A stretch of DNA of 64,000 nucleotides from Calamus simplicifolius (GCA_900491605.1 UESW01003834.1:1873698-1937697), one strand, 5' to 3'; shown: positions 31,499-45,600, counted from the first letter of the stretch. Numbers and translations are program-made. The notes: generated by a model from the sequence alone, not told the origin.

Positions 31499-33706
31499 AA
31501 AAGAAAGTTTAACTTCACAATATAGGATAATGGTAGAAGATTTATGGATAAAAATTAAATCTAGAGTAAAACGTAAAACTATTAATCCAAAAATTAAATG
31601 GTGAAATTTGAAAGGAGAAAAACTAGAATTATTTAAAGAAAAGTTAGTAAGAGAAATGACTAATATAAATAGTGATTCCAATTTAATGTGGAAAAAAAGT
31701 AACTAAATGCATAAAAAACATAGAAAAAGAAGTTTTAGGAAAATCAAAAGGAATAGGACTAGTAGGAAAGATAACTTGGTGGTAGAACGAGGAAATTTGA
31801 GCTGCCATCAAGTTTAAAAGGACAAACTATAAAATTTGGCAAGAGGCTAAGGATGAAGAAAGTTTTAAAAAGTATATGGATCCAAAGAAAGAAGCTAAAA
31901 AAAGCAGTAAGTAATGCCAAACTTAAAGCCTATGATGATTTATATAATAGACTACACACGAAAGAAGGTGAAAGACTATATATAAACTAGCAAAACTAAG
32001 AGAAAAAAAAATAAAAGATCTTGACTATATTAAATATATTAATGATGAAGATGAAAGAGTCTTAGTAAAGAAGAAGAAATAAAAGAACAATGAAAAAGTT
32101 ATTTTAAAAAATTATTAAATAAAAATAATTTAGTAAATTTAAGGGTAGAAGGATGCGATAATATAGGAGTAACAAATGAACATAAATTTTTTCGTCAATT
32201 TAGCATGTTTAAGGTTAAAAGACTTTGAGTAAAATGAAAAATGCAAAGACATTAGGACCAGATGCGATCCTATTAAGGTTTGAAAATGCTTGAAAGAAAT
32301 TGGAGTCATGTGGTTAACCAATTATTTAACAGGATTGTAGTAACTAAAAGAATATCGAATGATTGAAGAAAAAGGTATATTTAATATCCATATACAAAAA
32401 TAAAGGAGATAGTCAAAATTATGCAAATTATAGAGAGATTAAGCTAATGAGTCATACAATGAAATTATGGAAGAGAGTAATAGAAAATTGAATAAGAACT
32501 GAAACTTTGGTATCAAATAATTAATTTAGATTTATGCCTGAAAGATCGACTATGGAAGCTATTTATTTATTAAAAAGATTGATAGAGAGATATAGGGAAA
32601 AGAAAAAAGACCTTCATATGGTCTTTATTGATTTAGAGAAAGCATGTGATAGAGTACTTAGAGAAATAATATGGTGGGTTTTAGAGAAAGAAGAAGTTAC
32701 CAAAAGGTACATAGAATTGATAAACGATATGTATGATAGAGCAATAACTATTGTTAAAACAACAATAGGAGAAACTAGTAAGTTTTTAATTACTATAGGT
32801 TTACATCAAGAATCTGCTTTAAGGCCGTATCTTTTTGTATTAGTTATGGATAAATTAACCAAACATATTCAAAATGATATCCCATGGTGTATGTTATTTG
32901 CAAATGATATAGTATTAATTGATGAAACTAAATCTGGAGTATATACTAATCTAGAGATTTGGAGACAAGCTTTAGAATTTATAGGTTTTAAGATTAGTAA
33001 AACTAAAATTGAATGCATAAAATATAATTTTAGTGGGAGTAAAAAATAAATGAAGAAACGGTGGAGATTGCAAGCCAAGAGATATCAAGGAGTGAAAAAT
33101 TTAGGTATTTGGGATTAATTATCCAGCAAGAAGATGAAATAGGTGAAGATGTGAATCATAGAGTTAAAGCAAGATGGATTAAGTGGAGGAGTGCTTCGGG
33201 AGTATTATATGATCGGCGTATTCCATTAAAATTAAAAGAACAATTCTATAAAACCGCTATTAGGTCAGTTATGCTATATGGAACAAAGTGTTGGTAATAT
33301 TGAAACATGCGAATAAATTAAGTGTAATAGAAATGCGTATGTTAAGATGGATATGTGGTAAAACTTTAAAAGATAGAGTTAAAAATAAATTTATAAGAAA
33401 AATGATAGTAGCCTCAATTGAAGATAAAATGAGAGAAAATCGATTGCGATGGTTTAGACATATACAACGTATACCTTTAGATGCTTCAGTTAGAAAGAGT
33501 GATCTTTTAACAATCCATGGTAAGGATAGAGGGAGAGGTAGACCTAAACTAACATGGACAGAAATAATTAAAAAAGATATAACTATTTGTAATATGAATG
33601 TCGACTTGGTCTTGAATAGAGCAGAGTGGAGAAAGCAGATTCATGTAGCCGACCCCATGTAGTTGGAAAAAGGCTTAGATGAGTTGAGTTGAGTTGAGTT
33701 GAGTTG
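31499..33706 (+). mobile_element. RTE-type LINE, 5' truncated and mutated
   Basis: The region between endonuclease and RT begins at about 31499 (Lys-rich; EVLGKSKG and WQEAKDEE are recognisable). RT blocks follow: TLGPDAI near 32255, MPERSTMEAIYLLKRL (32534), HMVFIDLEKA near 32615 and FANDIVL near 32895. The family tail is at 33288-33660. The 3' end has the plant RTE hallmark: a GTAGCCGACCCCATGTAGTTGG block followed by (GAGTT)n at 33681-33705. The endonuclease is missing, the catalytic FADD reads FAND, and several frameshifts occur. The copy is dead. Confidence 0.9.
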
Positions 33707-34079
33707 ATATATATATTAATATACTAAATATTTAAAATTTAAAATAAATAATATATATATACTAAAAAACTTAGTAAAACATGTTTGAATTTTCTGTCTA
33801 TTCTCTTCTTTCATGCAACCGCACTGAACATTAAAGCCAGAACTTTTTATTAGTATTTTTTTAAACTTTCAGTAAATTATAAGTTTAATGAAATAATTTT
33901 ATTTTTTTAATATAAACGGCCAGTGGTAACCCGTTTGCTCGACCGGGTATCCTTATTCCTGTCCCGTTAACTATAATGGTTTAACGGGATGGAGAATGGG
34001 GAGGTTTCTCCAATGGGGACGAGGACCGGTAGAGGCCGTCCTGGGCCATTCCTGAGCAGTTGCTATCCCTATTAGAGAT

Positions 34080-34560
34080 ATATTTGAAATTAAACCAATT
34101 TGAATCAGTTTCTTAAAGCTAGAACTGAAATCAAAACTGAAACCGAACTAACTGTTCCAATAAATCAAACCAAACCAAGAAATTTGGTTTGGTTTATCGT
34201 TTTACCTGTTTTAGATGACCATGAGATTGGTTTTTATCGTAAACTTTTATGATCAAATTGTAGTCCAGTTATTCACAATAGAAAAAATCATAGCTCTTAT
34301 ACAATCCATGTATTTATGCATGCTTGTAGTATCTCAATTTTAATCATAGTACAAATAAAAGTCCAACACACATACACAGGTTCGATTTGGTTTATAACGA
34401 TTTTTTAAAAATCCAAACTAAAACCGAACCGAATTTTTTATTTCAGAAATTTTAAACTGAAACCAAACTAAAAGACCAAAAAGACCACTTCAAACCGAAC
34501 CAAAATCACAATTTAGGTTGGTTTTACAGTTTAATCGGTTTTCTTGCAAACCCTTACCTG
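34080..34560. repeat. AAACCGAACC-rich dispersed-repeat DNA
   Basis: Many copies of aaaccgaacc/ggtttggttt strings in both orientations fill the stretch, which ends near TTGCAAACCCTTA at 34544-34556. That end looks like one terminus of another plant inverted-repeat element, but no matching left end was found. Confidence 0.4.
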
Positions 34561-37500
34561 TCCTTGTTGTCTCTCCCACAAATGAAAATGATTTATATGT
34601 CAAACCATCTCATGTTCATCATCATAACTTCCAGTCAATCACAATAGATGCAGAGCATAACATGTGATTGATGTAGGCTGATAAATTTTATCATACCATA
34701 GTGAATAAGAAAGAACAAGGCTACTGGCTTTACTGCAAGCATATGTCCCATTGTGTCGTTGGTGGCCACATAAGCAACAGTGTAATTAGGACCATATCAA
34801 AGAAATATAAGGCAGCTACTGATAATATTATTGATGCACATTACTGATGCACGGTGGAAGTCGATGGCAGACTCCTGAACTAGGAATCCATAGGTGAGGA
34901 CCTATTTTGGGCCATAAGAGGATGAGGTGCGGCAAGCTTTATAAAATCAAGTTGGTGTATGTTCCACATATAGTCCTTACATTTTGATGTAAACAAAAAA
35001 TGAAGCAGAACACAACCAACCTTCTGAGTAAGTGGGAGAAAATTGTGGACATGTTTTATAAGAACTTTTGCACCAAAGTCATTGCACAAGCCGAGGAATG
35101 TGGATGACTCAATAATACAATATAGAATCATTCAAGCTGTATTCAACTCCTATTTCCCTTAAAGATGAGAAGAACTTGTCACCTTAATGCAAAAGAGATA
35201 TCCTAAATTAGATTTCGATGCTTTCCGCATCTGTGGAGAGTCAGAAACATCCCTTGAACCAGATTTGATTCAAAATTGTGGCACTAACCCTCAGCCCTTG
35301 GTGGCTTGTATCTGAAGTTTGAAAAATATTTGGGGCCATGGCTTGGCTCAAAGCCTATAATTTTTCAGGCCAGGCCCGGGCTAGAACCCAATGCTGTGCA
35401 GCCTGATTCCAGTCCTAGCGAGGAGGGTCTGGAGGCAGTTGAGACAGGAAGGTGGGAGGTGGAGGCTTCTGCTTCCCATTTCCCTCTTCAATTGAGATTC
35501 CAAGGCAAGCCTCATGTGCTAGTCACATCAGTCCTTTACTAAGGTCTTGTTAACAGTGATGGATCTAAATAAAACATTGCTAACAGAGATGGACCGAAGT
35601 GGCAAATTGTTGATAAAAGGTAATTTGATGGATCTAAATAAAACATTTTAGAGGACACGGGATATATGTGCAACGTGAACAGGATCAAGGGGTTCAAAAG
35701 GTTTTATTTATTTATTCATTTTGTTACATTATAAGATTTGTTAAATTATAATGCTTGAGGTTCTTCATTTGTCATAGGAGAGATGCAGAAAAATATAAAC
35801 ACACATGCAGCTACATCGGAGCACTGTTTCTTATCTTTGCTTGACTATTTTGTTAGTGTAATGTTGCATCAATGATTAACAAATTCAGATCAGCTTTGTA
35901 TGACTGTTTGTAGCTTTCGCTGCTTTGCAGCTTTGGCCGGTGACTTGAATGCTTGTACCCTAGAGCCTACCAGGGAACATTGATGAATGGAATCCGGTTA
36001 TGACAATTGAACAAAGAGTTCTCAAACTTTCTAAATCTAATAGGAGCAGAGGTTTGCGCTCCACTTGAGTTTGCGTTGCTGATTTGGTAAGGGCTGATGG
36101 ACTACCTCCCAGTGTTTGATCTCTGCTACTGATGCATGAAGAAATTAATTTTTCTCCAGATCTGCCATCCTAACATTGTTTTGAATCTTCCTAGCTTTAA
36201 CCTACTGGGCAATGAATTAAGCCTATACAATGAAGGAAAATGAGTCTTCCAGGCTAAAGTTAATTTTTTAAGGCCTTTCAGAATAATGAACCAATCTAAC
36301 CACCTTGTATTGTTCTGGCCTCTTCTATAATAAATTGCCGAGCTTAGACACTGGCACAGCTATCTGACCCCCCCCCCCCCCCCCCGTGCATTGTACTGGA
36401 AGGTAGGAATCCTTCTTTAATGCCACTTGAAATCTTATTGATTGTTGTCACCAATAAGGATTTTGTTCTTTAAATCGTTTCTCCATTTCTGCTGGCAGAT
36501 TTGGAATCTCTCGGCTCAATTATTGTGTTAAAGAAAAGGAGAAAAAAATGAATTAGCTATTTAGCCTCTTGAAATGCAGATTAATGTGTTAGTTTTCTCC
36601 TGTCAGAGTCCTTTGCAATAATGGCGGCATGATATGTTTACTCCCTAGTTCATTTACTTGGTCCTTCAAGCAGAGGTCTTCTTGGCCACATTACTTATCA
36701 GAAATTTTGCCTGCACTACCTTCTTCACCTCATTCTTGTGGTTCTATTCATTAGTTATTGCTCATAACTCCTTGCCATGCTGCAAATTAGGAGCTGTAAT
36801 TGAAGTGAGGTCGTCTTACCTCAATAGGGATTGTAGATTAACTGGCGTGCCTGAAATTAGACACTCAACTTTAGTGAAACAGTTCATTATTGGAGCTTGT
36901 GCAAGAAACTCCCTCACTGATTTTGCATTCTGACTACATGAATTTAACTGATGTGATTGTCCAGTTTTAAAGGATCTACGCAAGTTAATGAACAGTTTTA
37001 TAAGTCTTTACCAACAGTTGACTCAGATAACCATGGTTTCAACTCATGATCCGAAGCATTCTCTTAGAAGTTTTTAACCAACATTCCCCTTTTCTTTCTA
37101 TTGTAGGAGGTTACAACACTTTTTGTAGATCTTCAACCAATCATGAGAGGATTCTTGGCTTCTATCATTAAGTCAATTAGTCAAATATCTAAAATAGCCA
37201 TCATCAATCATATTTAACTCAGTCTGCAGTGAAGCCTCTTAATGAGGTCTTTTAGGGGATATAAAAAAAATTATGTTTCTATAATTTATAAATAAAATCA
37301 TAAAAAAATTTATTTCCTGATTTAATATTAGACAAAGCTATAATACTACCGTCCAACACATCCAATGACAATATTCAAGCTTTGTTGGGACTCGTTAATA
37401 GAGCCACTAATTGCCCATCAAATGATCGTTAACGAGTGCCCCGGGGCACTCAGCAATACCACCCTATTTTTATAGGTGGCTTGTTTGTTCTGTAGTGCCT

Positions 37501-38028
37501 TAAATTGTTTGGTGTAGATTGGCTTCCCGTCTCTTGTTAGGTGCTGATTGGACTTCTATAGCAAGGAGTTGATGCTGTTGTGCAGAATCCACATGATACT
37601 CTCCCTTCTGATCAATTAAGTAGTCTTAGTCATGGAAGAGATAACAAGAGAAAATGAAGATAATCCCTGTGGTGGGCTCTTGTTGCCTCCTTTCCCCTCA
37701 ATTAAAAAAAAAAAAAAGAAGATAACCCATGTAGGTTTTCCATGCCATGAAAGAGTAGATAGACTTACATGTAAACGAACTTCCATTGAGAAGTAAGGAC
37801 ACCTGATAAGAAGGCCCAGCCCAATCTACCATTTGGGGGCAGCCTTTGCATAAATATACACATAGTTGAAGAGAAGAACCATGCATATAGATAGAAACAA
37901 GACTAAAGGAAAAGCTAGCTATCAGCTATATGCATCATGGTTCTTTGCTCTGATCTGTTTTCATCAGAGGAACAATGGCCTTAATTACTACATAATACAC
38001 ACTTGGGTACTTCCTTCTAGTCCTTGTT
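34561..38028. other. Intergenic region without a recognised gene
   Basis: It is mixed-composition DNA. A run of 18 C lies at 36368-36385 and a poly(A) near 37703-37715. Open frames at 35306-35542 and 36658-36933 have no recognisable motif and are not called. Confidence 0.5.
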
Positions 38029-39512
38029 TTAATTGAGCTTGAGGTACCTTAGCCTGCAAAAGAGTGAGAAAAATACCAATCAACATTCATATATTAACAA
38101 ATGGTCAAACTATACCATGTTTTGTCACCAACTGGAGGTGCAAAAATAAGAGTTATAATATGATAGAAAACCTTTCCAGCAAGACAGCAGGAGAGCATGA
38201 AGCAAATGAAGGGCTACAATCCTACAACAAGAGAGCATGAAATGGAAAAGAATATTCAAAGAGCTTGGTTTAGTCGTAAGCCTGGGAACCAACAGATATA
38301 TATATATATATATCCTGAAAATTTAAAGGGATGGACTCTATAGTGGCACATGGAGATACGGTGTGTTAGGATTAGATGTCATGTGAACTTGGTGGGGACA
38401 AGGATAAGGAATTTTAGCTGAGCGATGAATGAATGAGGATAGAGTCTCACTGTTATCACATAAAAACAAGAATCCCAACTTGGGATTTCAGGCTGGCCTT
38501 TTACCCAACTGACGGCTACTGTTCAGAGTCAAGTCTAATTATTTTATAATAAAAGAAAAGGTAGCAGCAGCAGCAAACTTAAAAGAAGTTGGGGAAGGAG
38601 GAGAGCTGAGAAAAAGGTGATGGGTCCACCATGTCCCACATAGAAAGGAAGACCGAATGGAACAGTGAATTGCAGACAGCTTTTAATTAGTGTGGAACAT
38701 AACTAGCATCTCATCTTGGGTAATTAGTTAGCCTTTGCTCAACTGTTAGCAACTGTTCATCCATTAGGAAGAGAATGTAGGTAGATTCTTTATAATCGTG
38801 ACTCGACTTTTGAGAGCTGAATCTTTTGGCCCTGTGACAACCATTCCATCTCAAAGTAGTACTCATTCTTTAGAGCTAAGGGAAAGGATAAGTTGGCCAA
38901 CATGATGTAAGATGACGAGTGGGATGCTGCAATGCCTGATGGAACGATAATGGAGGAAGAGTTAGATGGAAGAAAGCGTGGACACGGTCCCTTTTAGACT
39001 TTATAAACAACAAAGCAGAGTATTGAATTTCCACGTTGGGTCATCGGTTTGGTCTTACTGAACAGCACCATTAATTTGGAAAGTGCTTTCTAATTATCTC
39101 AACTCTCCAGTCTTCTTCTATAAAACAAATAAAAAAGGATGAGAGAATCAACTAGAGGAAGGAAGGAATATGATGGTGAGAGAGAGAGAGAAAAAGTAAT
39201 GCAAGGAGTGAGAGGAATGCACAACCCACTACTACCCAAATTGACTACGTACCTCTGCTCCGCATCGGAGGGCCTGTTAGTGTAGTTGGGGAATGGCACC
39301 TGGCCCGACTCAATGTGCTTGAGGTCCTCAACGAGCAGCTCGTAGTGCCGCTTCACCTCCTCGGCCGACTTCCCCCCGACGGCACGCGCAACGTTTTGCC
39401 AGCGGTCGGGCGTGTCCGTGTCGTACACTGCCAGCGCTCGCTCGAAGAGCTTGTTCTGCCTCGGGGTCCATGAGGAGGAGCCCGAGCTGCGCGAGAGCGA
39501 TCCTGAAGCCAT
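38029..39512 (-). CDS. RADIALIS-like single-MYB (SANT) protein, two exons
   Basis: Exon 1 is 39512-39253 and exon 2 is 38053-38029, separated by a 1199-bp GT-AG intron (donor AG|GTACGT, acceptor TTTTGCAG). The joined frame gives 94 residues. A Ser-rich N-terminus is followed by one SANT/MYB repeat (about 12-66): W15, then W38 in the second helix, and Y57 in place of the third Trp, as usual for this family. The family motif VPFPNY is at about 72-77. Exon 2 supplies only the last residues, ending LRYLKLN, which matches the conserved LKLQ-like end of RADIALIS-like proteins. Such small MYB proteins are nuclear and act by competing with larger MYBs for partners, for example in organ symmetry and growth. 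The gene looks intact. Confidence 0.93.
38054..39252 (-). other. Intron of the RADIALIS-like gene
   Basis: Both ends are canonical in the minus sense (GTACGT start, CTTTTGCAG end). It contains a short TA run at about 38299-38313 and nothing else recognised. Confidence 0.85.
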
Positions 39513-39574
39513 ATCTGTTAAGAGTTGAGAAGAGTGTTAAGAGGGAGATATAGCTTTGTCAGTCAGTCCCAAGG

Positions 39575-39612
39575 GGGAAGGAGAGGGAGAGGGAGAGGGA
39601 GAGGGAGAAGAT
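39575..39612 (-). promoter_or_regulatory. (GGGAGA)n tract upstream of the RADIALIS-like gene
   Basis: About five GGGAGA units on the plus strand give a pyrimidine-rich (TCTCCC)n leader or promoter tract 63-100 bases upstream of the ATG in the sense of the gene. CT-rich leaders are common in plants. Confidence 0.4.
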
Positions 39613-42600
39613 ATGATGGATGGAGGCTTAGTTAGTTTGACTGGACTAAAATGCCTGAGGTGCTGTGGGGAAGTAGCAGCCAGGGGTTCTCCTTATAAGC
39701 AAAGAGGTGATGGGATGGAGCCAGTTGGCGAATAATTCTTGGAAAAGGAAGTTAGAATAAGGTGGTGTGACTAGTTTGATTGAGAGCCACAAGATGAGGC
39801 ATACAAGTCTCGTGTGTGAAGGGGTGGGCAAGAATCAAAATGACTTTGGGGAATCATGTCGGTTTATTGTATTTGTATTAGGGATGGTTTGGGGGAACCT
39901 TTCATCTCCTTTTGTCTCCCATCTAGTGGGGAATCACCTTCCTTTTCAAATCCTTTATAGAAAAATTTCCCTTTTACTTTATTCTTTTTTAATCATTCTT
40001 CTCACTATCTCCATAATGAATGATTTCTATTCATTAAAGACTTCAAAAAGAAACTTTATCCCATCAATTTGGAATGGCTATATGGATGCGACTTCATAAC
40101 GAGTTATTACATGATGTCTTCTCCACTAAATATCACTCACTTTTAAGTCAACAAAAATTATGATGAATGATGCCCATCTTTAATTTGCTCCATTTCATGA
40201 AATTTGAAATCTGGATTCTAAATAACTAATATCCATCCGTATCTAAGTGATAAGATAAATGATCTTGATCAAGTCTTTAAAAGTAAGTAGCAATTTAGCT
40301 CACAAAGCTCACCACTTTTTTTCATGCAATGATAATTTTATTCCCCCAAATATAACAGTGAAATAACTAATTTCATGTCTCTATCATTGTTCATTAGACA
40401 TCTACATGTGCTATAAACCACAACTTCTTTTATTTGCATGCCAAGTCTCTTCACGGTCAACATAGGGTCTACTCCAAAAGAAGGAAAGTAAAGATTTGTG
40501 ACGTGCACGACATGTAGAGGATCTTTGGATGCCGAGACATCTTGCCTCTTGATAAGAACTTGTCAGTAATTTTTGTTCACAAATAGCAGCCCAATAAGTA
40601 AGTAATCTCCATTTTTTAGGGATAAAACAAATCATCTTAGGACAAGAAGTATTTTATTTCTAAAATTCAGGATGGGTAAGAACAATCCAATCAATGGCTT
40701 CTATTAGATTTCCCTTACTTTTTTTTTTTTTTTTTATTGTTTCCTGTCTCTTTAGAACAGAAAGTTTCAGGCAATTGGACCTTGTTGCCGGGATAAAGTT
40801 TTCCAACATCTAAACAGCCCACAAAGCATTTCTTATCTTTTTGATGACCATTGTTAGGCAAGAAGATGCCACTTAACCCGAATAAACCTGAAGGCCCCTC
40901 ATAAAGAGAACAAAACCTACCTGGTCCCATCCCTTTCTGGAGAAAAGTCTCAGCTTTTTGTACACCATCTCCTGTAAACAGGAATGGGGATTCGGATTCG
41001 GATTCAGAAGGAGATTTGGTCTGCTCCCTCTTCTGTCCTCTCTCTTATTGCTTAAATTAATCAGATAAAAATTTCCAAAAACTCTTTTTCTTCAACAGTC
41101 CTATGACATGAAATGGACATGACCCATGAGGTTAGGTTAATGTTAATGCCATACGACAACATGATGTCCTTTTCGGCCTTCTAAAATGAAGTACTGACCC
41201 AGCAAGAGCTGTCTGCTTACATGTTCAAGTTTGGGGGCTTTCAGCTTTGGGAATGGGTTCTCTTCAGCTGCTTTCTTATATAAGCCCGAAAGGATAAGGG
41301 AGGCTCCTAATGCACCCTAGTAGATGCTATGTTCCAAATCGTTCGTAGCTAGTCTTTTACTTTGGATTGGATCTCAACACATGTGATCCAACTAGCATTG
41401 GCTTCTCTGTCTCCACTTAAAGTTCAACAAGTAGATAGATAGTTGAGATCAATATATGGAACATTTTTTTTTTTTTTTTGTCTTGTTTTGCTCTTAATGG
41501 GGTAAAATATCTTGCAACATATTGCTGATGTGGTTATTTGTTGTATTAGGTAAGATGGGGTTCCCTCACATGGTCACAGGGTCTTCATCCATAGATGATC
41601 TGACTAGAGACAAGCTTTGAAATAAAAAAAAAAGTACAGAAGTTCATCAAAAAGGTTTACAACCGAATCTCACTTTAGATGGTACAATATCTTGCTACTT
41701 TACACAAGGAGGTACAGGCTTTCACTTCAACCTCTCATTATGTTAAACTCTGAGTTTGTGAGTGGTAGGTTAATTTCTCAAGGCCTGGACCTAAGCTTGG
41801 GCGGGGCAGAGTGGGTATAGGATGGTGGACAAGGAATGGTTGTCTTTTATTTTTATTTTTATTTTTTTTCAAAAAAAGGGAAAGTTTGAAAAGAATTCAA
41901 GTATTTTTCATTTAGAAAAGTTTAACAGAAGTAATACTGTAAGTTTGCTAATATATCTGCCCATTAATTAGTGTAAAAGAAGGCATCAGAGAGTCAAGGA
42001 CGACTAAATGATACTGAACGCTAACATCACTAACAAGAATAGATATCATCATCAATTTGTGATCTATGAGTGTTTTTTCCATAAGTTATTAACAACTGAT
42101 GAACCAATTAATAACTCTGATCATTCACATACTTCAAAGGGAATCATTTGAGGAAAATGTCATGACTAATATGACATTACTTTTTTAAATAATTTTAAAA
42201 AATATTGTTCCTATGCTTACTAGAAATATTATTCAGGTTACCAGAAAGTTGGTGATGGTGTTGAAGTCTCCATCTTATTTGACTAACCATGACAACATGT
42301 TGTGAAACTAAGCCACATTCTTAGTCCTACCCAACATGTTGTGAAACTAAGCCACATTACAATTCATAATATGCATGATTCCCATAGCATCTACTAGGAG
42401 TTTGGGTGTAAATATCATAAGGGAGGACTTTGGGAATAATAAGCCATCACGTCAATGGATAATGCTACCCAGCCGGACCTAACCTCTTTTAGCTAGCAAT
42501 AAGATGCCTTCATTAAGGTTTATGCTCACCTGGGCTGGCATATTCCACCTGCTTTTGTGGCCACCACATCCTAATTACCTAGTCCAATTGCTTCAACTTT

Positions 42601-45600
42601 TAAGATAGGAACAAACATTTTATGATATGATTCTAAGGTAGGTCTATTATTCGCTCTTAAGATGGCTCAACTAGTGACTGGATTGATCAGAGCAGCATCC
42701 AAGTCATGTCACCCATAAAAAAAGCTCAGAAATTTCAAAGAAAAGGTCTGTTGGACAAAAATTCTCATCTTGTCCTTATGTACTAACCCAACCGCATAGG
42801 TTAGCTGGCTAGGAATTCATATGGCTTACAACTCATGGATCCTAATTCACCATGGGATGAAAATGACCTCCTAATCTCATCTTGTTGATTCAAGCCAAAT
42901 TTTATCTAGCCTCCTATAGTATCTCACAAACTGGAGGAAAAAATAGAATATGAATGCCCAAAAGCAAAGAAATGGTCTAAATTACTGTTCATAACTCGGA
43001 TATCAATGCATAAATAATCAGAAATTATGTCTGCTTGTTAGCTTCTAAAACAGCCAATGCTAACAAATACAGTGCATAAATAAGGTTTGGAATGTTGAAA
43101 ATATCAGCACAGAATCTTGCATGAGATCTTCGTAGAATTGGCTGATAGTTTAGTTTAGTTTTGACCAAATTTTGAGATCTCAATCTTTTTTTCACCATAT
43201 TGATTGGAGGAACCTTAATCCTTGGAACCATGCTGGTCTTGGTCCTCTCCAAATTGCTGAACCTTTATCATATTCCCGCTCCAAAGGATCAAAGAGAGAA
43301 TCTCCTCTGAAGTTGGAGGCAAAAGGGCAAGCCAGAGGGATTGCAGCTGAATAATCTAGAATTGCTGTACTGTCTCTTAAATATCAGTTGGGGACTTCAT
43401 ATGGTACCATAGTGTAGAACAACTGCAAATAAACCATATATTAGCATTCGTTGCAATGTCATTGGTTTAAATTGCACTCCACAAATCTAAGAACAAGCTA
43501 TTGATGCATACTCTCTGCTGAAAATGAACTTTATATGTCTAGGGTCACATAATTATCATAAAAAAACTGAAAACATATATATATAATATATATATATAAT
43601 ACAGTGTAGATAACCAACATTCAAAGAGGAAAAAGAGACAGCACACTCCCTCAGGTACTTCAGGGGGTTGGCCTACTCAAGCTATCATTATTGATTTACA
43701 TAATCCTTCTTCACTGACAACCTTAGATGCTCATCATAATGATACTAAAGGTGCTCCCCTTTCCAAAGGTGTGGCAGATTTGGATCCAAGGAAAAGAGCT
43801 GATCCCGCCAAACAAGTTGATTAGGAGAGCATTGGCTGGTAATACGGCCCCTCCAATGAAAGGGACCCAGTGAAACAGAGCCAGGAAGCCGTCCTTAAGA
43901 CACATTACTGCTGATATTTAGAATCCTTATCATCTCATGTCCATCTCCAGTAAAGCAATGGCTCTGGATTCCCCTCCTTTCTATCTCCACAGGCTGATAT
44001 CATTTTTCAGTCAAGTGGTCCTTCCCTACAAGTTGGAGGTGCCCAAGCATTGTCTTCACATCAATCTATCTGTATGGAATTTGTCTAGACCATCAATTTA
44101 GAAAGATTCAACATATCTTATCTATACAATAACTGCAATAACAGTAGAAGGGAAAGGAGGTGGCCAATACACTCCATGGTTTCAACTATCTAAACCCCTC
44201 ACTACAAAGATCAATTAGCTTGCTTCTGGAAGCAGTCAACTACAGTCATAGTTTGTAAAGGAGTAGAATTGAATCCATTTTGCGTGGTCCACAAGAACTA
44301 GCAGTGCAACGGAATCTTGGAACAAGGGGCAAGGCGCTGATCTTCTAATATTTTTATCCTCTAAAGGGAGGGGGTAGGAAGATCTTTTTAGGACGCCTAA
44401 ATTTCCAGAAGCCCGAACAAGAAGAATTCTTCGGTCTTACCATCTTGGTAGACCTTCGTTGGCGTTACCGTGTTGAAAAAGGCTGAGAATCTGGCAGAAA
44501 ATGTATGCTTAGTTGATAAAGGATCTGTGGTTTGAATCAGTTCGATAAGATATGATGCAATTATTGCATATAAAGGAGGGGATGAGAATAATTTTACTAT
44601 TCATGAACATTATGTAACACTTCTGAAAGACATAGTATTCCCTTGTTGATAAAACTTAGCTTTCAGAGTCAAAGGCTACCATCCTGATTGGTCTAAAGAT
44701 CAGACTATAGATATGGAAAATCTTAAGATACCATTCTGAATTTTTCACGGTCACTAGCATGCATTTTGAGGCACTTGCTGCATCATAGGTCCAATCCATG
44801 CAAAAGGGACATGAGTCATCCTATGCTATTCTAGCGATTCCTTCCTCCACAAAAGTAAAGAACCAAAAGCATCACCTGCGTGCACTGTAAAATCTGATAT
44901 AACTTGCTAGTTCTTACATATCAGTTTCAATCATCATTGGATGAGTTAAAAATTTAGCACTGAAAACTTTAAAGATCTACTGCATAGGCTTGTGAGAAAT
45001 CAGGCACATAGCAGGGGAGAAAGAAAATTAGAAACTCATAGTTGGTGATCTTCCACAGCTTGTTTGATTGACTCTAAGAGATGCATTTGACCTGAAGCAT
45101 CTAGTCACCGCTTTAATCACCTTGACAAGCTCATCCATCATGGATGACAATAACTAAAATCTCTCACTAAGAATGACATATGATGTAGTGCGTGGATCTC
45201 GCATTTTCCAAGGACTTCCAATTTGCAAATAGAGAAAATTAGGCTACAAAATTAAATTAAATGAGAAGAAAACAATATTGAACTTTGTAATTCGTAATCA
45301 CTGAGGACTCAAATATAATTTCCTTGCATATAAGCATTCATAAAAACTATATATTTTTTATTCATAATTTCCTGTCACCCTGCAACATTTGGTATAGCGC
45401 ATGATACCAAGATAACAAACAAGCTCTGTGACATCGTTTTGCAAATAGATTCACTGCAATGAAAATACAGCAAAAATTCAAGATTATTTACATCTCAAAT
45501 CATAAACATTTTCCCAAGTGTTTGACATAGAAACATGATGAAATTCTAACGAATTAAGATCAGATAGATGCCGCATTTCTTCATTTGGATTGTGTACCAT

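Larger units (their letters stand above)
31229..34079. mobile_element. hAT-like element with 8-bp target duplication, carrying an RTE insertion
   Basis: ttagagat stands at 31229-31236 and again at 34072-34079. The enclosed DNA starts TAAGGATGGCAA (31237) and ends TTGCTATCCCTA (34071), inverted ends that match at 10 of 12 positions. An 8-bp duplication and GGATGGCAA-type ends are hAT hallmarks. Outside the RTE insert, the interior has GC-richer ACGGG/CCCGTT strings at both ends (31260-31340 and 33915-34030). No transposase is present, so it was non-autonomous, with roughly 600 bp of its own sequence. Confidence 0.75.

Noticed and set aside
40715..40930. A minus-strand frame with Cys/Gly/Pro-rich peptide
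   Set aside because: I could not tie it to any family. It ends in poly-Lys from a poly(T) run, and no splice context was convincing.
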